Source: Neoechinorhynchus agilis | Lineage: Eukaryota > Acanthocephala | Length of the DNA stretch: 64,000 nucleotides | Assembly: GCA_051530055.1 (NCBI GenBank) | Contig: CM121341.1 | Location: 12,648,001-12,712,000 of the forward strand | Direction: 5' to 3' | Shown here: positions 25,111 to 36,300 of the stretch, piece after piece | Numbering within the stretch: the stretch's first letter is position 1 | How the letters are laid out: each line of letters starts with the position of its first letter | Position numbers and translations under genes: made by a program | The notes under the pieces: generated by a model | Seen by the model: the letters and a program-made list of their open reading frames with translations, nothing else | Told to the model about the DNA's origin: nothing | Database searches by the model: none

Positions 25111-27230
25111 TTAAATCGTTACTGGCTCAATACTTTGGATGAACAACAACAAACCTATTGTTTTCTCAAGAGGAGAACGTTTCTGCAAATCTTCTTCGGT
25201 AATAAATTCCGACTTTTCAGCAAATTGTTTATCGACTTGATTGTTCAATGAAATTTAGAAACAAATAAATGCAAACCTTTTTTGAGTAAAATCGATCGAA
25301 GTTTCGCACCAGAAGGAGCACTCAGGATCTGTCGATATTTGTTTTCCCATTGGATGATTGGCTGTCGATAACCTACACGTAATATATAACTATCGTGTAA
25401 AAAGAATAAACTAAACCGAAATAACTCTCATAAGCGGAAAGTTTGTAAAGGAAATTAGAGTTCATCGATTTAGCTTAATATAGGATTCACAAATTGTAAA
25501 GGACATCAAAGTGCAAAAACCTTCATTTAAGCGTCGACTGACAAGCAACAGCAGTTCACCGAACTTTAAATAATCTGAAATAATATCACCTTTAACTACA
25601 TCTGAAGATGTTTCTTCATCCAAATTCTCGATTTCGAGTTGTTCCTTTTTAATTATTTTAGTCTTCCCCTTATCACGCCCTGAGAATCGGGAGAATAGTA
25701 AATCGCTGAACTGCGTACCACTAACCTTTTGTTTTCTTTACTTTGCGTTTCATTATTCGCTTCGTGGCCTTCTTTTTCAAAGGTTTTTTACCTGAACAAT
25801 GTGTAAATTTTAATACGTTAAAGAAGCCAGCATACTTTTCTTTTTTTTTCGTCCTTTCTTTATTTTCTGCGCTTTTCCTTTAGTCTTTATAGCTGAAGAA
25901 AGTAAATTATTTAAGGCTTGCAAAGTTGAAACAACGACAAAAGATGATTTCCTTTTGAAGGAACACAAATACCATAAATGGGGAAAATAGAGGAATCCGG
26001 CATTTAGTGAAAAATGGAAAAATTTCTAAGGTGCCCTTGAAGTATGTACAATCATCGATGCCGTTATTGTGCCAAAAGTTTTAAAATCCAGCTTCGATTC
26101 CTTCAAGTTTCTTTGCTACTCATCATTGTGTTAACCATTTAATATGTTAATCCAATGTTTTTTGAAACCACACAACAACGTAAGATACCCATCAAATGAT
26201 AAATCAGGACAAGACTTACTTGTATTTACCGTCCTTGCATTGTCATTGACATGGGTGTTCAGATTTGTTCCAAAATTTTCGTGTTTTAAATTGTCAAAAG
26301 AGTAGTTTCCAAAGTAGCAAAGGCCGTTTCTATAAGCCATTTCTATAAGATTTGGTTTCTTTTCAGATTCAAGTACAATGTTATCCTTGGATTTTGGAAA
26401 CGTGCGCGAAAGGAAGGGATTTAAGATTATAAGGATTTCTTTTTCGTTAACTTGACTTCTCGTGTCAGCAGTCGATGACTCTATCTTCGTTTCAGTCTTA
26501 TTTAATCCACTATTTAGGAGCTCCAGGGAATCGCTCCCGAAATAATAAAATAAGTGGTGATCCGAAGCTTCTATTGAACTAAGTTCAATTGATTCATTCT
26601 CTAGGTCGTTAAAGAGATCGTCTAAAATAAAGATAAATTTTATATTGCTTGGCTTAACGGAAAAATACCAGTGGAAAAATTGTTTACCGGTGGATAATTT
26701 TCGATAATCTTCTGCCCAATGAGCTCACCAAGATGTTTTTCTGATATAAATGGAGGAATTGCCGAATAATCTCTAATTAATTCCTTGTTTTTATTTCGCT
26801 TTTGAACTTCATTTAATTGAACGCGAGTTATATGTATCCCACCTGAATAAGGAATTAGCGCAAAAAGTTAAATATAAAATTTACCAATGATGGCCAGTAT
26901 GATTTTATTAAGCATTCCATTGTTTAGAAAATTGTTGAGATTGTGACGACTCTTTTCGAGTTTGCTCGGTTCAATTTCTAAATTTTTCGAGAATTCTGCC
27001 ACTAATTTATGACCATGAATAAGATAATACCAGTTGAAATCTGATTATTGTTAAGCGCATTTCTGTTCTTTCCACGACGTCTTTTCCTCCTACCTTTTGT
27101 ATTCTTCTTTTGCTTTTTAGGATGTCTCCCAACTTTCTTAGTCGGGCCAGTCTTAATCTTTTTGGGTTTACTTTCTACTAAATACGAAGACCGTCTTTTT
27201 TCCTGAGATAAAAATCACACCTTCCGTTTG
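25111..27230 (-). CDS. Unrecognised lysine-rich multi-exon protein
   Basis: Exons read in one direction with short introns. A basic block with an AT-hook-like stretch (KKVGRHPKKQKKNTKGRRK) lies at 27.1 kb. Then follow AEFSKNLEIEPSKLEKSRH (26.95 kb), ELIRDYSAIPPFISEKHLG (26.77 kb), an acidic exon opening with DDLFNDLENESIELSSIEAS (26.6 kb), more Lys-runs with GKKPLKKKATKRIMKRK (25.75 kb), GYRQPIIQWENKYRQILS (25.35 kb) and a final exon ending FIQSIEPVTI with stop at 25111. Composition suggests a nuclear, nucleic-acid-binding protein. No family is recognised and exon joins are only partly checked. Confidence 0.45.
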
Positions 27231-27254
27231 AATATTTTTTTCTTTGTCGTCCTT

Positions 27255-27449
27255 GGAATGAATCGAATTCCATGCTCTAAACCAATTTTGGTATTTCTAA
27301 AAATTAAAAAATCTAAGCGTTTCGATTTATCGTTGAAAGTTCATAAAAAGCGACAAACCCGATCTCGGCCAACGAAAAACATCAGTGAATTGAATTTTAC
27401 AATTAAAAGCGACGATATTGTGGAAAAGTATTTATCTCACTCATTTTAA
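27255..27449 (+). CDS. Small basic protein, unrecognised
   Basis: This 64-codon frame begins MNRIPCSKPILVFLK, is rich in Lys/Arg in the middle (KVHKKRQTRSRPTK) and ends DDIVEKYLSHSF. It lies between two minus-strand genes, with a start that would share an upstream region with the lysine-rich gene. No homologue is known to me and no polyadenylation signal is obvious, so it may be spurious. Confidence 0.3.
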   Translation, partial: GMNRIPCSKPILVFLKIKKSKRFDLSLKVHKKRQTRSRPTKNISELNFTIKSDDIVEKYLSHSF

Positions 27450-27515
27450 CAATATATTTTTAAACTAGGAATCGACTAGATTTTAGCATATAAAAATTTA
27501 TTGAAACTATAAACA

Positions 27516-28130
27516 CTAGGAATGTATTCGCTGAAGGGACTGGTGCATTATGCGCTTGAAAGAGAATCTTTTAAGTGGAAATTTGAGTGTCTTTTAGCAC
27601 CTTCGAACTTCTTACCTGTTCCATAGTTTGGAAATTAAAATTTGATCCACCGGCTGCGTTGACCATTTCTAAGTTTATGCTTACAGAGGCCGCATTTGTA
27701 TAAAACCGTTCTAACCATTTTCAACGGCGTCTCCTAGTCTTCTTAACCTCTCCACAAAATCATCTTCACTGACAGTTCCATCTATGGCAGCGTTCATGAG
27801 CTTCAACCTCTCCTTATTTAATTTCTAATGAAACTCTCAAAATCATTCATTAAAATAAGAATTTCTGACTCACCAGTTTATGTAGAAGTGAAACACAGCA
27901 TAGGTACAGTCTTTGTAATTCCGATCTCGTTCTTAACAAATACCTCAGAATCTTCTCTTTCATCAACTCTGATTCTTCGGTCAAATGTTTGCTTTTAGCG
28001 TCTTTTAGGAAAGAAAATAACCCGAGAAAGTTAAGCGGAGGCTCTTACCATTAATTGCATTTGAACGCTCGACAAATCTTTGGTATTGATTAATCCAGAA
28101 GGAGGGCGAGTGAATAGTCAAGTCGGGCGG
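27516..28130 (-). CDS. Short helical protein, weakly TAFH-like
   Basis: Exons with short introns give LTIHSPSFWINQYQRFVERS, then ESELMKEKILRYLLRTRSEL, then KLNKERLKLMNAAIDGTVS with EDDFVERLRRLG, then NAAGGSNFNFQTMEQ and a last exon ending QSLQRIHS with stop at 27516. The middle (helix, then a leucine-rich segment, then DGxxxEDDFVERL) resembles the TAFH/NHR1 fold of TAF4 and ETO proteins (DGKIEAEDFTSRL), but only weakly. The 5' end is not found. A foldback element lies just upstream. Confidence 0.35.
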
Positions 28131-28167
28131 CTAAACGATCGGAAATTAATTCAATCGGTTTATGTGA

Positions 28168-28454
28168 AATAATATCGGTTAAAGATCCTTCTTTATGGTA
28201 AATATTGAATGGTGGTGGTGAACATAATCCCCAGATTACAGATTCCTTTATTATTATGAAATATTTCGGAAGAGAAAACCTCGCCTCATCAGTCATTACT
28301 CCTAAGTTTTTTACCAACACGAGCTTGAATAGTAAAAAACTCGGGGGGCAATGACGGATGAGGCGAGGTTTCCTCTTTCGAAATATTTCATAATAATAAA
28401 GGAATCTTTAATCGGGGGATTATGTTCACCACCGCCATTCAATAATATCGGTTA
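28168..28454. mobile_element. Foldback element with 14-bp direct flanks and ribozyme-like core
   Basis: The direct repeat AATAATATCGGTTA flanks the element (28168-28181 and 28441-28454). Inside, arms of about 105 nt (28202-28307 and 28335-28440) are inverted copies. Read outward on the minus strand, the left arm shows CTGATGAGGCGAGG, a short hairpin ending TTCC, GAAA, then TATTTCATAATAATAAA. The right arm repeats this on the plus strand with GGATGA in place of CTGATGA. CTGATGA-hairpin-GAAA is the hammerhead core found in Penelope-like terminal repeats. No protein is encoded. The direct flanks are a target-site duplication. Confidence 0.75.
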
Positions 28455-28739
28455 GCTCTAACCAGCAGCACAGCTAGAAAATAAAACGCAACAGGATTGA
28501 ACGATAGAATGCAGCTGGCAAATCAACAAAATCATACAAAAACACTTAAAACTCCAATTAATTGTTTTATTGAAGATTAATCGAATTAAAAGGTTTCTCG
28601 CGGATCGTCGAACTCAACGTTTCTTAATAAGAAAATAGAATCCACTAAACTTCGAAAACACTGAAACGCATCTGCTACAAGAAGCACTTTAAAACGAAAT
28701 GTTATATTTTACAAAGGTATGGTTAAAGTAAAAAAATTG

Positions 28740-29810
28740 GAGGATGATTGAAACCTTATTGTTATCCTGAGACAATGCTGCTAAGACAGCTCTATTTGAC
28801 CAATTTGTCCAGCCATTAAGATCTTAGAACAAGGTATGGTTGTAGAATACAAAGAAGAACAAATAACTGACGCTTATAGATGGCTATCAATAATTGAAGA
28901 TGAGAAATTGTGCGCTCTTCATGTTCCAACCATCGGGTAGATTGATCAGTCTTTTTTTGAATTCGTAATGTCAAAAATAAAAAAGTTTTTGAAATACCTT
29001 GATGCAATGAACCACATTCTCAGCGTCCGAATCAGCGTGCCGTAAATTTTTTACAATTCTATAAGTCGCCAACTGACTAAGTAGACAATCTGAAGAGACA
29101 AACGATGATACCTTAAAACTTTTTAGTGCAATACTTGCCTTTGAAACAACTTTTTAAATTTAGCTTAAAAGGTTGAAGCACGTTGCGGGTACTGTTAGAT
29201 AAATTTCCATCCATCTTTCGAAAATAAACTTAAGCGATTAAATATTCAAAAAGCGAAAATGTTACAATTTTTCCAAATTCAACAATCTTAATCTCAATAT
29301 CATCAACAGTTTTACATAACTGAGTATAAGAACTGACGGCTTCCTTTAAATCTACAAAAAAATAAAATAAATAATTTAAAATTTAAAATAGGCCTTTAAC
29401 CTATCTTAAGCTCGTCCAATTTTGTCTGAAGCAACATGGCTACCCGATAAAAATAACGGTTATATTTCTCAAAAATTAAACGTTTCCATGACGATTGTAA
29501 TTTTGTGCTTCAAGCAACTATTTTCACACTAGTGAATTTATCGATATAAAAGTGCGTATGCTTAAGATAGCTTAAAATAGCTTTGCATTTGTATAGTATT
29601 AAACGACATTTCGGTCTAAAATCGAAATTCGTTTCTGAACATCTGAGAAGGATCCCAAATCGAATGTATATATTTCGACCGATCGCATCAGTCATTATCA
29701 ATTCAAATCTAAAAAAAACAAATAAAGCTGATAATCACACGACATGATTGTTTGTTTAATTAGAAAACCTGACTAATAGTAGAACTCTGCGATTTTCAAC
29801 AATGTCGTTC
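28740..29810 (-). CDS. Unrecognised multi-exon protein with coiled-coil segments
   Basis: GT-AG-bounded exons read in order: NDIVENRRVLLLVR (29.8 kb), FELIMTDAIGRNIYIRFGI with LLRCSETNFDFRPKC (29.6 kb), FEKYNRYFYRVAMLLQTKLD (29.45 kb), DLKEAVSSYTQLCKTVDDIE (29.3 kb, helical), MDGNLSNSTRNVLQPFKLNL (29.2 kb), VSSDCLLSQLATYRIVKNL (29.05 kb) and TDQSTRWLEHEERTISHLQ (28.9 kb). Introns are about 40-60 nt. Phases agree across most joins, so this is probably a real gene. I do not recognise it. The 5' and 3' ends are not fixed. Confidence 0.45.
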
Positions 29811-30078
29811 TTTTTTTCAAAATCAAAGCGCTAATGTTCGTTATAGGCTATAAAAAATTCGCGAGACGTTTTGGCCTCGTGTTAAGTCTTTCGAAAAGAT
29901 GGAGGTGCAATAGGCGATCAACCGAATCGAACGTATATCGAAATTTTTTTATGAAGATTGCCCAGCCGGTAATTTATATCGATGTGTGGCCTATTATGAC
30001 ACGGATGTTAATTTTTGGGCACACCGCCCACCGACCTGGTTCAGAGTAGTAATTCAATTACTCAAAGAACTGAACCAT

Positions 30079-30205
30079 CCGGTACGAGTTTGTACATTCC
30101 TTCGGATCCTCAGATACCTCCAGGAGGCGGGACTCATAAGTGAGTTTCCTCCCTTCAGCGGTATTTCGTACCCTTTGGCTGTGCGTCATTATTGGTAACG
30201 GATTC
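30079..30205 (-). repeat. tRNA-derived SINE, partial inverted copy
   Basis: This is the reverse complement of the body of the next SINE copy: GTACGAAATACCGCTGAAGG, then a GGAGGAAACTCA hairpin, and CTGAGGATCCG. It retains the B-box end GTGGTTCGAATCCGTTACC but lacks the A box. Together with the next copy it forms an inverted pair separated by a few bases. Confidence 0.75.
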
Positions 30206-30217
30206 GAACCACGGAAT

Positions 30218-30428
30218 GTACAAATCCGTAGCTGTGTCGAGGTGGTTAAGTGAACTAATGCCCGTGATCCCGATTAAGGGTCTAGTGGTTCGAATCCATT
30301 ACTACCAATGACGCACAGCTAAAGGGTACGAAATACCGCTGAAGGGAGGAAACTCACTGATGAGTCCCGCCTCCTCGGGAGGTATCTGAGGATCCGGAGG
30401 AATGTACAAACTCGTACCGGATGGTTTA
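30218..30428 (+). repeat. tRNA-derived SINE with A and B boxes
   Basis: The head resembles a serine-type tRNA with a long variable region. It has A box-like GTCGAGGTGGTTAAGTG, a perfect B box GGTTCGAATCC, and partly complementary acceptor strands (GTAGCTG and CATTACTAC). A tRNA-unrelated body follows: GCGCAGC-like linker, GTACGAAATACC, a conserved hairpin GGAGGAAACTCACTGATGAG with its CCTCC partner, and a tail CGTACCGGATGG. The anticodon arm is degenerate, so it is not a working tRNA gene. RNA polymerase III transcription is expected for such a head. Confidence 0.75.
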
Positions 30429-30795
30429 GTGCTTCGAGTAATTTAATTAACTACGCCTAAAAAAAGCAACAGCCGAGTCATAACAAGTCACACATCGTTT
30501 ACAGCCCGGGGATTTAAGTTCACTGATGAATTATTTCACCCCTCGGATAATTCCGACAATTTAACAAAGGTTTGTCCAGAATGTTCGGCCAACCTCTGTT
30601 CCTGGACTCATTGGCCACTAGAACGCTTTCAATGACAATTTCAAACTGATATATTGGCTTTATTTCCGTTCATAGGTTGAACAACCAATTTCGATGTCTT
30701 CCACAATCAAACGATTTCGCAGATATGATATTGTACGCTACTCACATGTTCGCGTTCTGGAGGACAAAGCTATAATTTTTGTGTTTTAGATGGCA

Positions 30796-30880
30796 AACCT
30801 TGTGAAAATGTCGGAATTATCCGAAAATAAATCATCGGAGAATTTGTGGCAAAACTGAGAAAAACAAAGTATCTTTCCCT
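30796..30880 (+). repeat. Short dispersed repeat, second copy
   Basis: This is a match to 14370-14470 (GAAAATGTCGGAATTATCCG, ATAAATCATCGG, GTGGCAAAACTGAGAA). It is small and not explained by any gene. Confidence 0.45.
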
Positions 30881-31358
30881 TCGAAGACAATAATCCAAAA
30901 AATGATTAATATACAGCCGAATATTCTGGGAACTTTGTACTTTTGGTGAAAATAATCAACCAGTCATCACATATTTCATTTACAGGGGAAATATCTCAGT
31001 CATTGTTTCGTAAGTTTCAAAGGAAAAAATAAGACGTTTAAACTTGGCTTTAAAGTTTTCTGGGATATTTCTGGCCTATTTTGTATTTCTAAAAAATCTA
31101 CCCGAGTAAATCGCTATAACTCGAATTTAAAAAATTCGTGTGAAAATAAGCAAATTTACGAAAACCGCGCCATTTTAGATTTAATAAAAAATTTAAAAGC
31201 GATACATTGAAAGATTTTAGGTAAATGGGAGATAGCTTTAATAAGTTCGATGCCACACAAAAAGGATTTACTGATGACGTCACATTTATGGGATTCTTTC
31301 GTGCTTTTGCTGCGCCGTTCTCAAACTTGTGCTAGGATCGGTTTTTTTTATTGAAAGC

Positions 31359-32255
31359 ATGACTTCAGGATTCGCTAGTCTTCAACTCCAGGATGAAGAT
31401 GTTCGGATGATTTTGGCAGCTCAAGCTCACAAATGTGCTGAGCGGCAAGTTAGTCATTTGATGAGGCGATACACGTATCCGACGGCGTTATCGGACAAGT
31501 TCGTCATTTTCAATATTAGGAAAATGTGGGAGAAATTGGTGTTGGCTGCGCGTACAATTGCAGCAATAAAGAATCCGGCGGATATTTGCGTCATTGGAGC
31601 AAAGCAAGAAGTTCAAAGAGCTGTTTTAAAGTTCGCAGCTAACACGGGAGCAATGGCGATTGCTGGGCGGTTCACTCCTGGATCGTTTACCAATCAGATC
31701 ACTAAAGTGTTCAAGGAACCCATGTTAATCGTTGTTTCCGATCCAAGTGTTGACCAACAAGCAATTCGGGAAGCTTCATACGTAAATATTCCCGTTATTG
31801 CATTCGCCGGACCAACGTCGCCTACTCAATGTGTCGATATTGTAATCCCTTGTAATATCGCCAAGGACGCTCATAATTCTATTGGATTAATGTGGTGGTT
31901 GTTATGCCGAGAAGTACTGAGACTGAGAGAAACTATTAGCCGGAACACGGAATGGAAGGTTAAGGTCGATTTGTTCATCTATAGAAGTCCGGAACAAATG
32001 AAAGCCGATCAAGCTTTACATGCAGTTGAGGCCGTCGAACACGAACATCATCCTATTCCCGAAGAATCTGTCGGTATTATTCCGCCAGGTTCATTCACAG
32101 CGGCACCTGACTATCTTTTGGATCCTGACTATTTCCCAAGTGCGGATGATTATCCAGATCGAATGGAATTCACAGCGACCAGTCAGAGGCTCGGAGGAGC
32201 CGTCCCAGTTGGCGCCTTTGGACAACCAAATATACCCACTTGGCCTAGAAGCTAA
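31359..32255 (+). CDS. RPSA: 40S ribosomal protein SA (uS2)
   Basis: This 298-residue single-exon frame encodes the small-subunit protein uS2, related to the laminin receptor precursor. The start MTSGFASLQLQDEDVR at 31359 matches the family start; the ten codons upstream are not conserved. Diagnostic text is AARTIAAIKNPADICVIGA, VLKFAANTGAMAIAGRFTPG and SFTNQITKVFKEPMLIVVSD. Others are EASYVNIPVIAF, CVDIVIPCN and SIGLMWWLLCREVLRLR. The N-terminal segment is odd: the near-universal GTHLGG..N....M..Y..KR block reads AQAHKCAERQVSHLMRRYTY. The C-terminal tail ends PTWPRS and lacks the repeated TEDWS motifs of vertebrates. Confidence 0.93.
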   Translation: MTSGFASLQLQDEDVRMILAAQAHKCAERQVSHLMRRYTYPTALSDKFVIFNIRKMWEKLVLAARTIAAIKNPADICVIGAKQEVQRAVLKFAANTGAMAIAGRFTPGSFTNQITKVFKEPMLIVVSDPSVDQQAIREASYVNIPVIAFAGPTSPTQCVDIVIPCNIAKDAHNSIGLMWWLLCREVLRLRETISRNTEWKVKVDLFIYRSPEQMKADQALHAVEAVEHEHHPIPEESVGIIPPGSFTAAPDYLLDPDYFPSADDYPDRMEFTATSQRLGGAVPVGAFGQPNIPTWPRS

Positions 32256-32689
32256 AACCGTTTCTTAAAATTGGGTTTCTTAAGTTTGTGTGCTGGTGGA
32301 AGTCTCTTCGATCACTTTAAGAATGCGTTTTTGTAGGCTCTAAGATTTGTCGCTTTTATCGTTAAGTCACTTTCAAGGAAACATAATCAGTTTATTGGGT
32401 GTGTGTGAAAGCGATTTTTATACAAAATAAACAAACGTATTAAAAGCGTCTCCTAGTTCGTTACCACAAAAATGTGATTGATTTCCGAATATTAAGATCG
32501 TCTTGTATTTCGAGAATTGACGTAAATCGAATGACCCAAAACGAGTACAGGAACGGGATTAAAGAAATGCGACAACAAAGAGAAGAAAATTTATTTGACG
32601 TATCCGTTTAAATGAAGTTTACCATACACGGCTGAATTAGGGCGCATAGCACACCGATCCGGGTGAAGGAAGCACTGTTTGCGCTAACT
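32256..32689. other. 3' flank of RPSA, no gene seen
   Basis: It includes probable polyadenylation signals (AAAATAAAC near 32425) and otherwise unremarkable sequence up to the next dispersed repeat. Confidence 0.35.
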
Positions 32690-32812
32690 ATTCGATACCT
32701 CCGAGGAAGCGGGACTCATCAATGAGTTTCCTCCTCCCTACAACGAGGTATTTCGTCCCCTTCGGTTATGAGCCATCGGCGATCTTGTGGATCTTAAACC
32801 CTTGGACGTCGA
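32690..32812 (-). repeat. Diverged SINE body copy
   Basis: It holds GATACCTCCGAGG, the hairpin GGGACTCATCAATGAGTTTCC, and GAGGTATTTCGTCCCC followed by ATGAGCCATCGGCGATC. This is the reverse complement of the 30.3-kb SINE body without its tRNA head. Confidence 0.6.
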
Positions 32813-32825
32813 AAAAAGAGGAATC

Positions 32826-32995
32826 GTATGCCAGCCGGTTATATTATTTAGGTGTTCTAGAAAACCCTTGTGGATTAGGGAAGCAAGTGAAAACACCTAA
32901 AGACCTGAATCATACAGTTATGAGTCTTGTACTTCTTCCGGATCCCCAGATACCCCGAGGAGTCAGGACTCATCAGTGAGTTTCGTCCATAACCG
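32826..32995 (+). repeat. Dispersed repeat B, copy 1
   Basis: It begins at GTATGCCAGCCGGTTATAT and contains GTGTTCTAGAAAACCC and TGTGGATTAGGGAAGC. It ends in the GGATCCCCAGATACCCCGAGG plus GGACTCATCAGTGAGTTTC module that is shared with the SINE. Other copies are at 37795-38045 and, reversed, 63205-63400. Confidence 0.65.
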
Positions 32996-33399
32996 GCTAG
33001 TCAGAAGACAAGTTAATTTGATTAAAGAACATCAACATTTCTTTGAACTTTTCTCTCGCTTGAGAGGTCGCCTTTTCAACATTGCCGGAGATCTCCGCTC
33101 ACACTGTCCTTCCACCTCTTTTTGGGCCTTCCCTTCTCCTTTTCCCCTCGAGCTCGATTCTCCATGCGCTCTTTGACAAGTTAATTCGATTAGTTTGCTT
33201 CTAAGTATTTACAGAAGCAATAAAAAAAATGCGCCCGCGAATTGTAAATTCCATTTTCGTGATATTTTGACTGATAAATCTCGCTCTAGAAAACCATCTC
33301 ACACGATAGCGTTTGTTCCCAGGATTTGTTTGCTTCCAAAACATTGGCCGATATTATTGTTGGTGGCCGGGAATGGCCAGAGATGTGTGTGTGTGAGTA

Positions 33400-36300
33400 T
33401 GTGAAGATGTACACGTAATGCCGGAGATTGCGTCCTAATCAACCAAAAGCATTCCAAAAGGTCCTTGGAAAAGATTACACATGAATATTGCAAGACATGG
33501 CCGAAGGTTTGGCGTTGCAAGAATATTACTTCGGCGACAGTGATCAGGATGTTACTTGAAACTTGTGGCAAGTTTGGGGTTCCTGAGAAGCTCGTTACGG
33601 GCCACCGCAGTCAACGATGTCCGCTCCGGCCAAAATCAATCAGACGACCAACCCCACATCAATCACCAGCACCGCTTCCTCTACGCAAGGCGACGAAGTA
33701 CCGACCACCCCGAAGTCACCGCCCAAAGCCAAGCAATCAGACGATAGATATTGCGACGGATCAGATTCACCTCCCAGCCCTATACCTCCAAGAAGGCTCA
33801 GGACGATCTCAGCATCGGATAGGTTTTGCCGAAATTCCAAATTACGTCACAATGTGTTCAAATCGCCTACAATCGAAGCTGCTGACGCAGATAATTTGAA
33901 CACCACTCATCGATCATGATCAACCTGAGAAGACCAACGCTGCCGGGCTCCCACGCGTCTCTACTGGTTTGTGTCCGATTTGCGGTAAGTCTTTTAAATT
34001 AACCAATCTGGGGGTTTTGTTTGTCCATGGTCCCCGGGATCTCCGCCGTAGTGGGTCTGGTTCTCCACCACAATTAACCGAACCTTTTGTGCCTGAGACC
34101 CCTAAGATCACCACTGATTCTATTTCGATACCTGATGTCGTGCGGTTTCTGCCCAGGAACGCCCTGAAACGGATCCCTAAAGGCGCGCGATATCTGGTCG
34201 CCAAAGCATTTACGGGATTGCTCAACGATTGCCTGCAAACGAACTGTGCGCCTTCATGGGCACGGCTCTTCGCTTTCCCGCGCTTAGTCCTCTGCACCAG
34301 CGGTGATTCTGGGGTGTCTTTGACATCAACAATCAAGGAAAGGTTAGCCTCCTTTGAACAAATATTTAACAATTTTGAAAGGAATCTCCGCGAGGTTCGT
34401 AAGGGACGCACGAAGGAAGAGTTTCGCTGCCGTTTTTCAAAACGATCACTGACTGAGCGTGTCTCTTCGAAGCTTGCGGACGGAGATGTTCGGGGGGCTG
34501 TTCGGTTATTGTCATCCTCCGACAGTTTCGCAAAAGGAGACAGCGAGACGCTACAAATACTCCGGTCGAAGCACCCATGTAGTAGCGGAAGTTTTGAAAT
34601 TCCATCTCCTCCCATACAAGACCGGACGCCCACTCAAATTTCAGAGATAAAAAAGGCCATCTCGACGGACTAAGGCCTCAGCACCTAAAGGACATGATGT
34701 CCTTTTCAGCTGGTGAAGCAGCTCTCTCTCTAGGAAGTGCGCTTTCTCGAATAGTCGATCGCCTGACTGGAGAGGACCTGAACCCCGTTGCAAAGGACCT
34801 ATTTTTCGGAGCCTCATTGTGTGCGCTCACAAAAAAAGAAGGTGGGATCCGCCCCATCGCCGTATCTTCGACGATACGCCGACTCGCAGGAAAAATTCTC
34901 TGCAAACGTATTACAGAGAAAACCGGACAGCAACTTCGTCCAGTCCAACTGGGCAGCTGCACATCCTGCGGGGCGAAAGCTATTGTCCACTCGCTCCGAA
35001 ACTTTGCTACGAGAAGCTCAGAGCCGTGCGTGATTCTTAAGTGCGATTTTCGGAACGCCTTTAATTCTCTCAATAGAGAAAGCATGTTCTGCGCAATTAG
35101 GGATCACGCACCAGAAGCCTTCCAGTATCTCAATGCCTACGGGACGGCGACTCCTTTGCTTTTCGAAGACTACCTCATTTGGTCCGAAAGAAGAGTGCAG
35201 CAAGAAGATCCCCTCGGTCCAATCGCATTCTCACTAACAGTAAATCCAATAGCACATTCTCTCCATTCCAGCTTCAACGCTTGGTACTTGGATGACGCTA
35301 CGCTCGGGGGTGATCCCTCCGTTGTACTGCGCGATTTGGAGACGCTGATTAGGGAGACCTCGAAGATGGGCATTGTGCTCAATGCTGGAAAATGTGAGCT
35401 CCTTGTATTGAATATTGGAGAGGCCGCTAAAGTCGAAGAACTAATGGCTGGTTTCGAGGCCGTAGCTCCAGGTCTGAAACTCGTGACTCGGGAACAACTC
35501 AGCTTCCTGGGCAGTTGCGTCTTCGATTCAAATGCGGAAGATGAAATCGGCCATATCATACCGAAACTTTCGTTGCTGTGCGATAGGGTGTGCGCTCTCT
35601 CGGCTCATGACGCCTTGTTTCTCATAAAGAACGCGCTCTTCATCCCCAAATTATTGTACAAGGTTCGCACAGCAACATTTTTCAAACACAAAAAAGGATT
35701 GGCAACGCTGGACGATAAGGTGAGGGCATGCCTCGAGCGTATTTTAAATGTCCAGCTCTCAGATGAGGCGTGGCGACAAGCTTCATTGCCTGTGTCATCT
35801 GGGGGATTGGGAATTCGGGCACTAGTCGACCTTGCTTTGCCGGCCTTTCTTGGATCGTTTGAGGGGAGCCTACCAGTCTCGAAGAACATTTTGAAGGAAA
35901 AGTTCTGTCTTGACCGGGATTTCGTGGTGGCGGTTGAGGAATGGTGCCAGCAGACAGGCGCTAACCATGTTCCCGTGAATGGCCTCAGGCAGTCGATCTG
36001 GGAGGGACCTCTTGTCGCGAGAGCTCACAGCTCTCTACTTTCCGGTTCTCGCGATGGGGTCGTCCGAGCTAGACTGTTGGCAGTTTCAACACGAGAATCT
36101 GGGGCGTGGTTGGAGGCTGTTCCTCTGGCATCAGTGGGAACTCTTCTTACTGACGAGGTAACGAGGATCGCAGTATCCTTAAGACTTGGTCTCCCGATAT
36201 GCACGCCCCATCGCTGTCGATGTGGGTCTTTGGTTGATGCTTTCGGGCGACACGGTCTCGTCTGCAGAAGGTCAGCAGGAAGGTTCTCACGCCATTCTGA

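Noticed and set aside
30226-30305. Functional tRNA-Ser gene
   Set aside because: A and B boxes are good, but the anticodon arm does not fold and acceptor pairing is partial; inverted and truncated copies nearby show it is a SINE head.
30340-30420. Hammerhead ribozyme in the SINE body
   Set aside because: CTGATGA, GAAA and partner stems are all present, but in an order that would need pairing between separate units; a normal hammerhead topology cannot be drawn from one copy.
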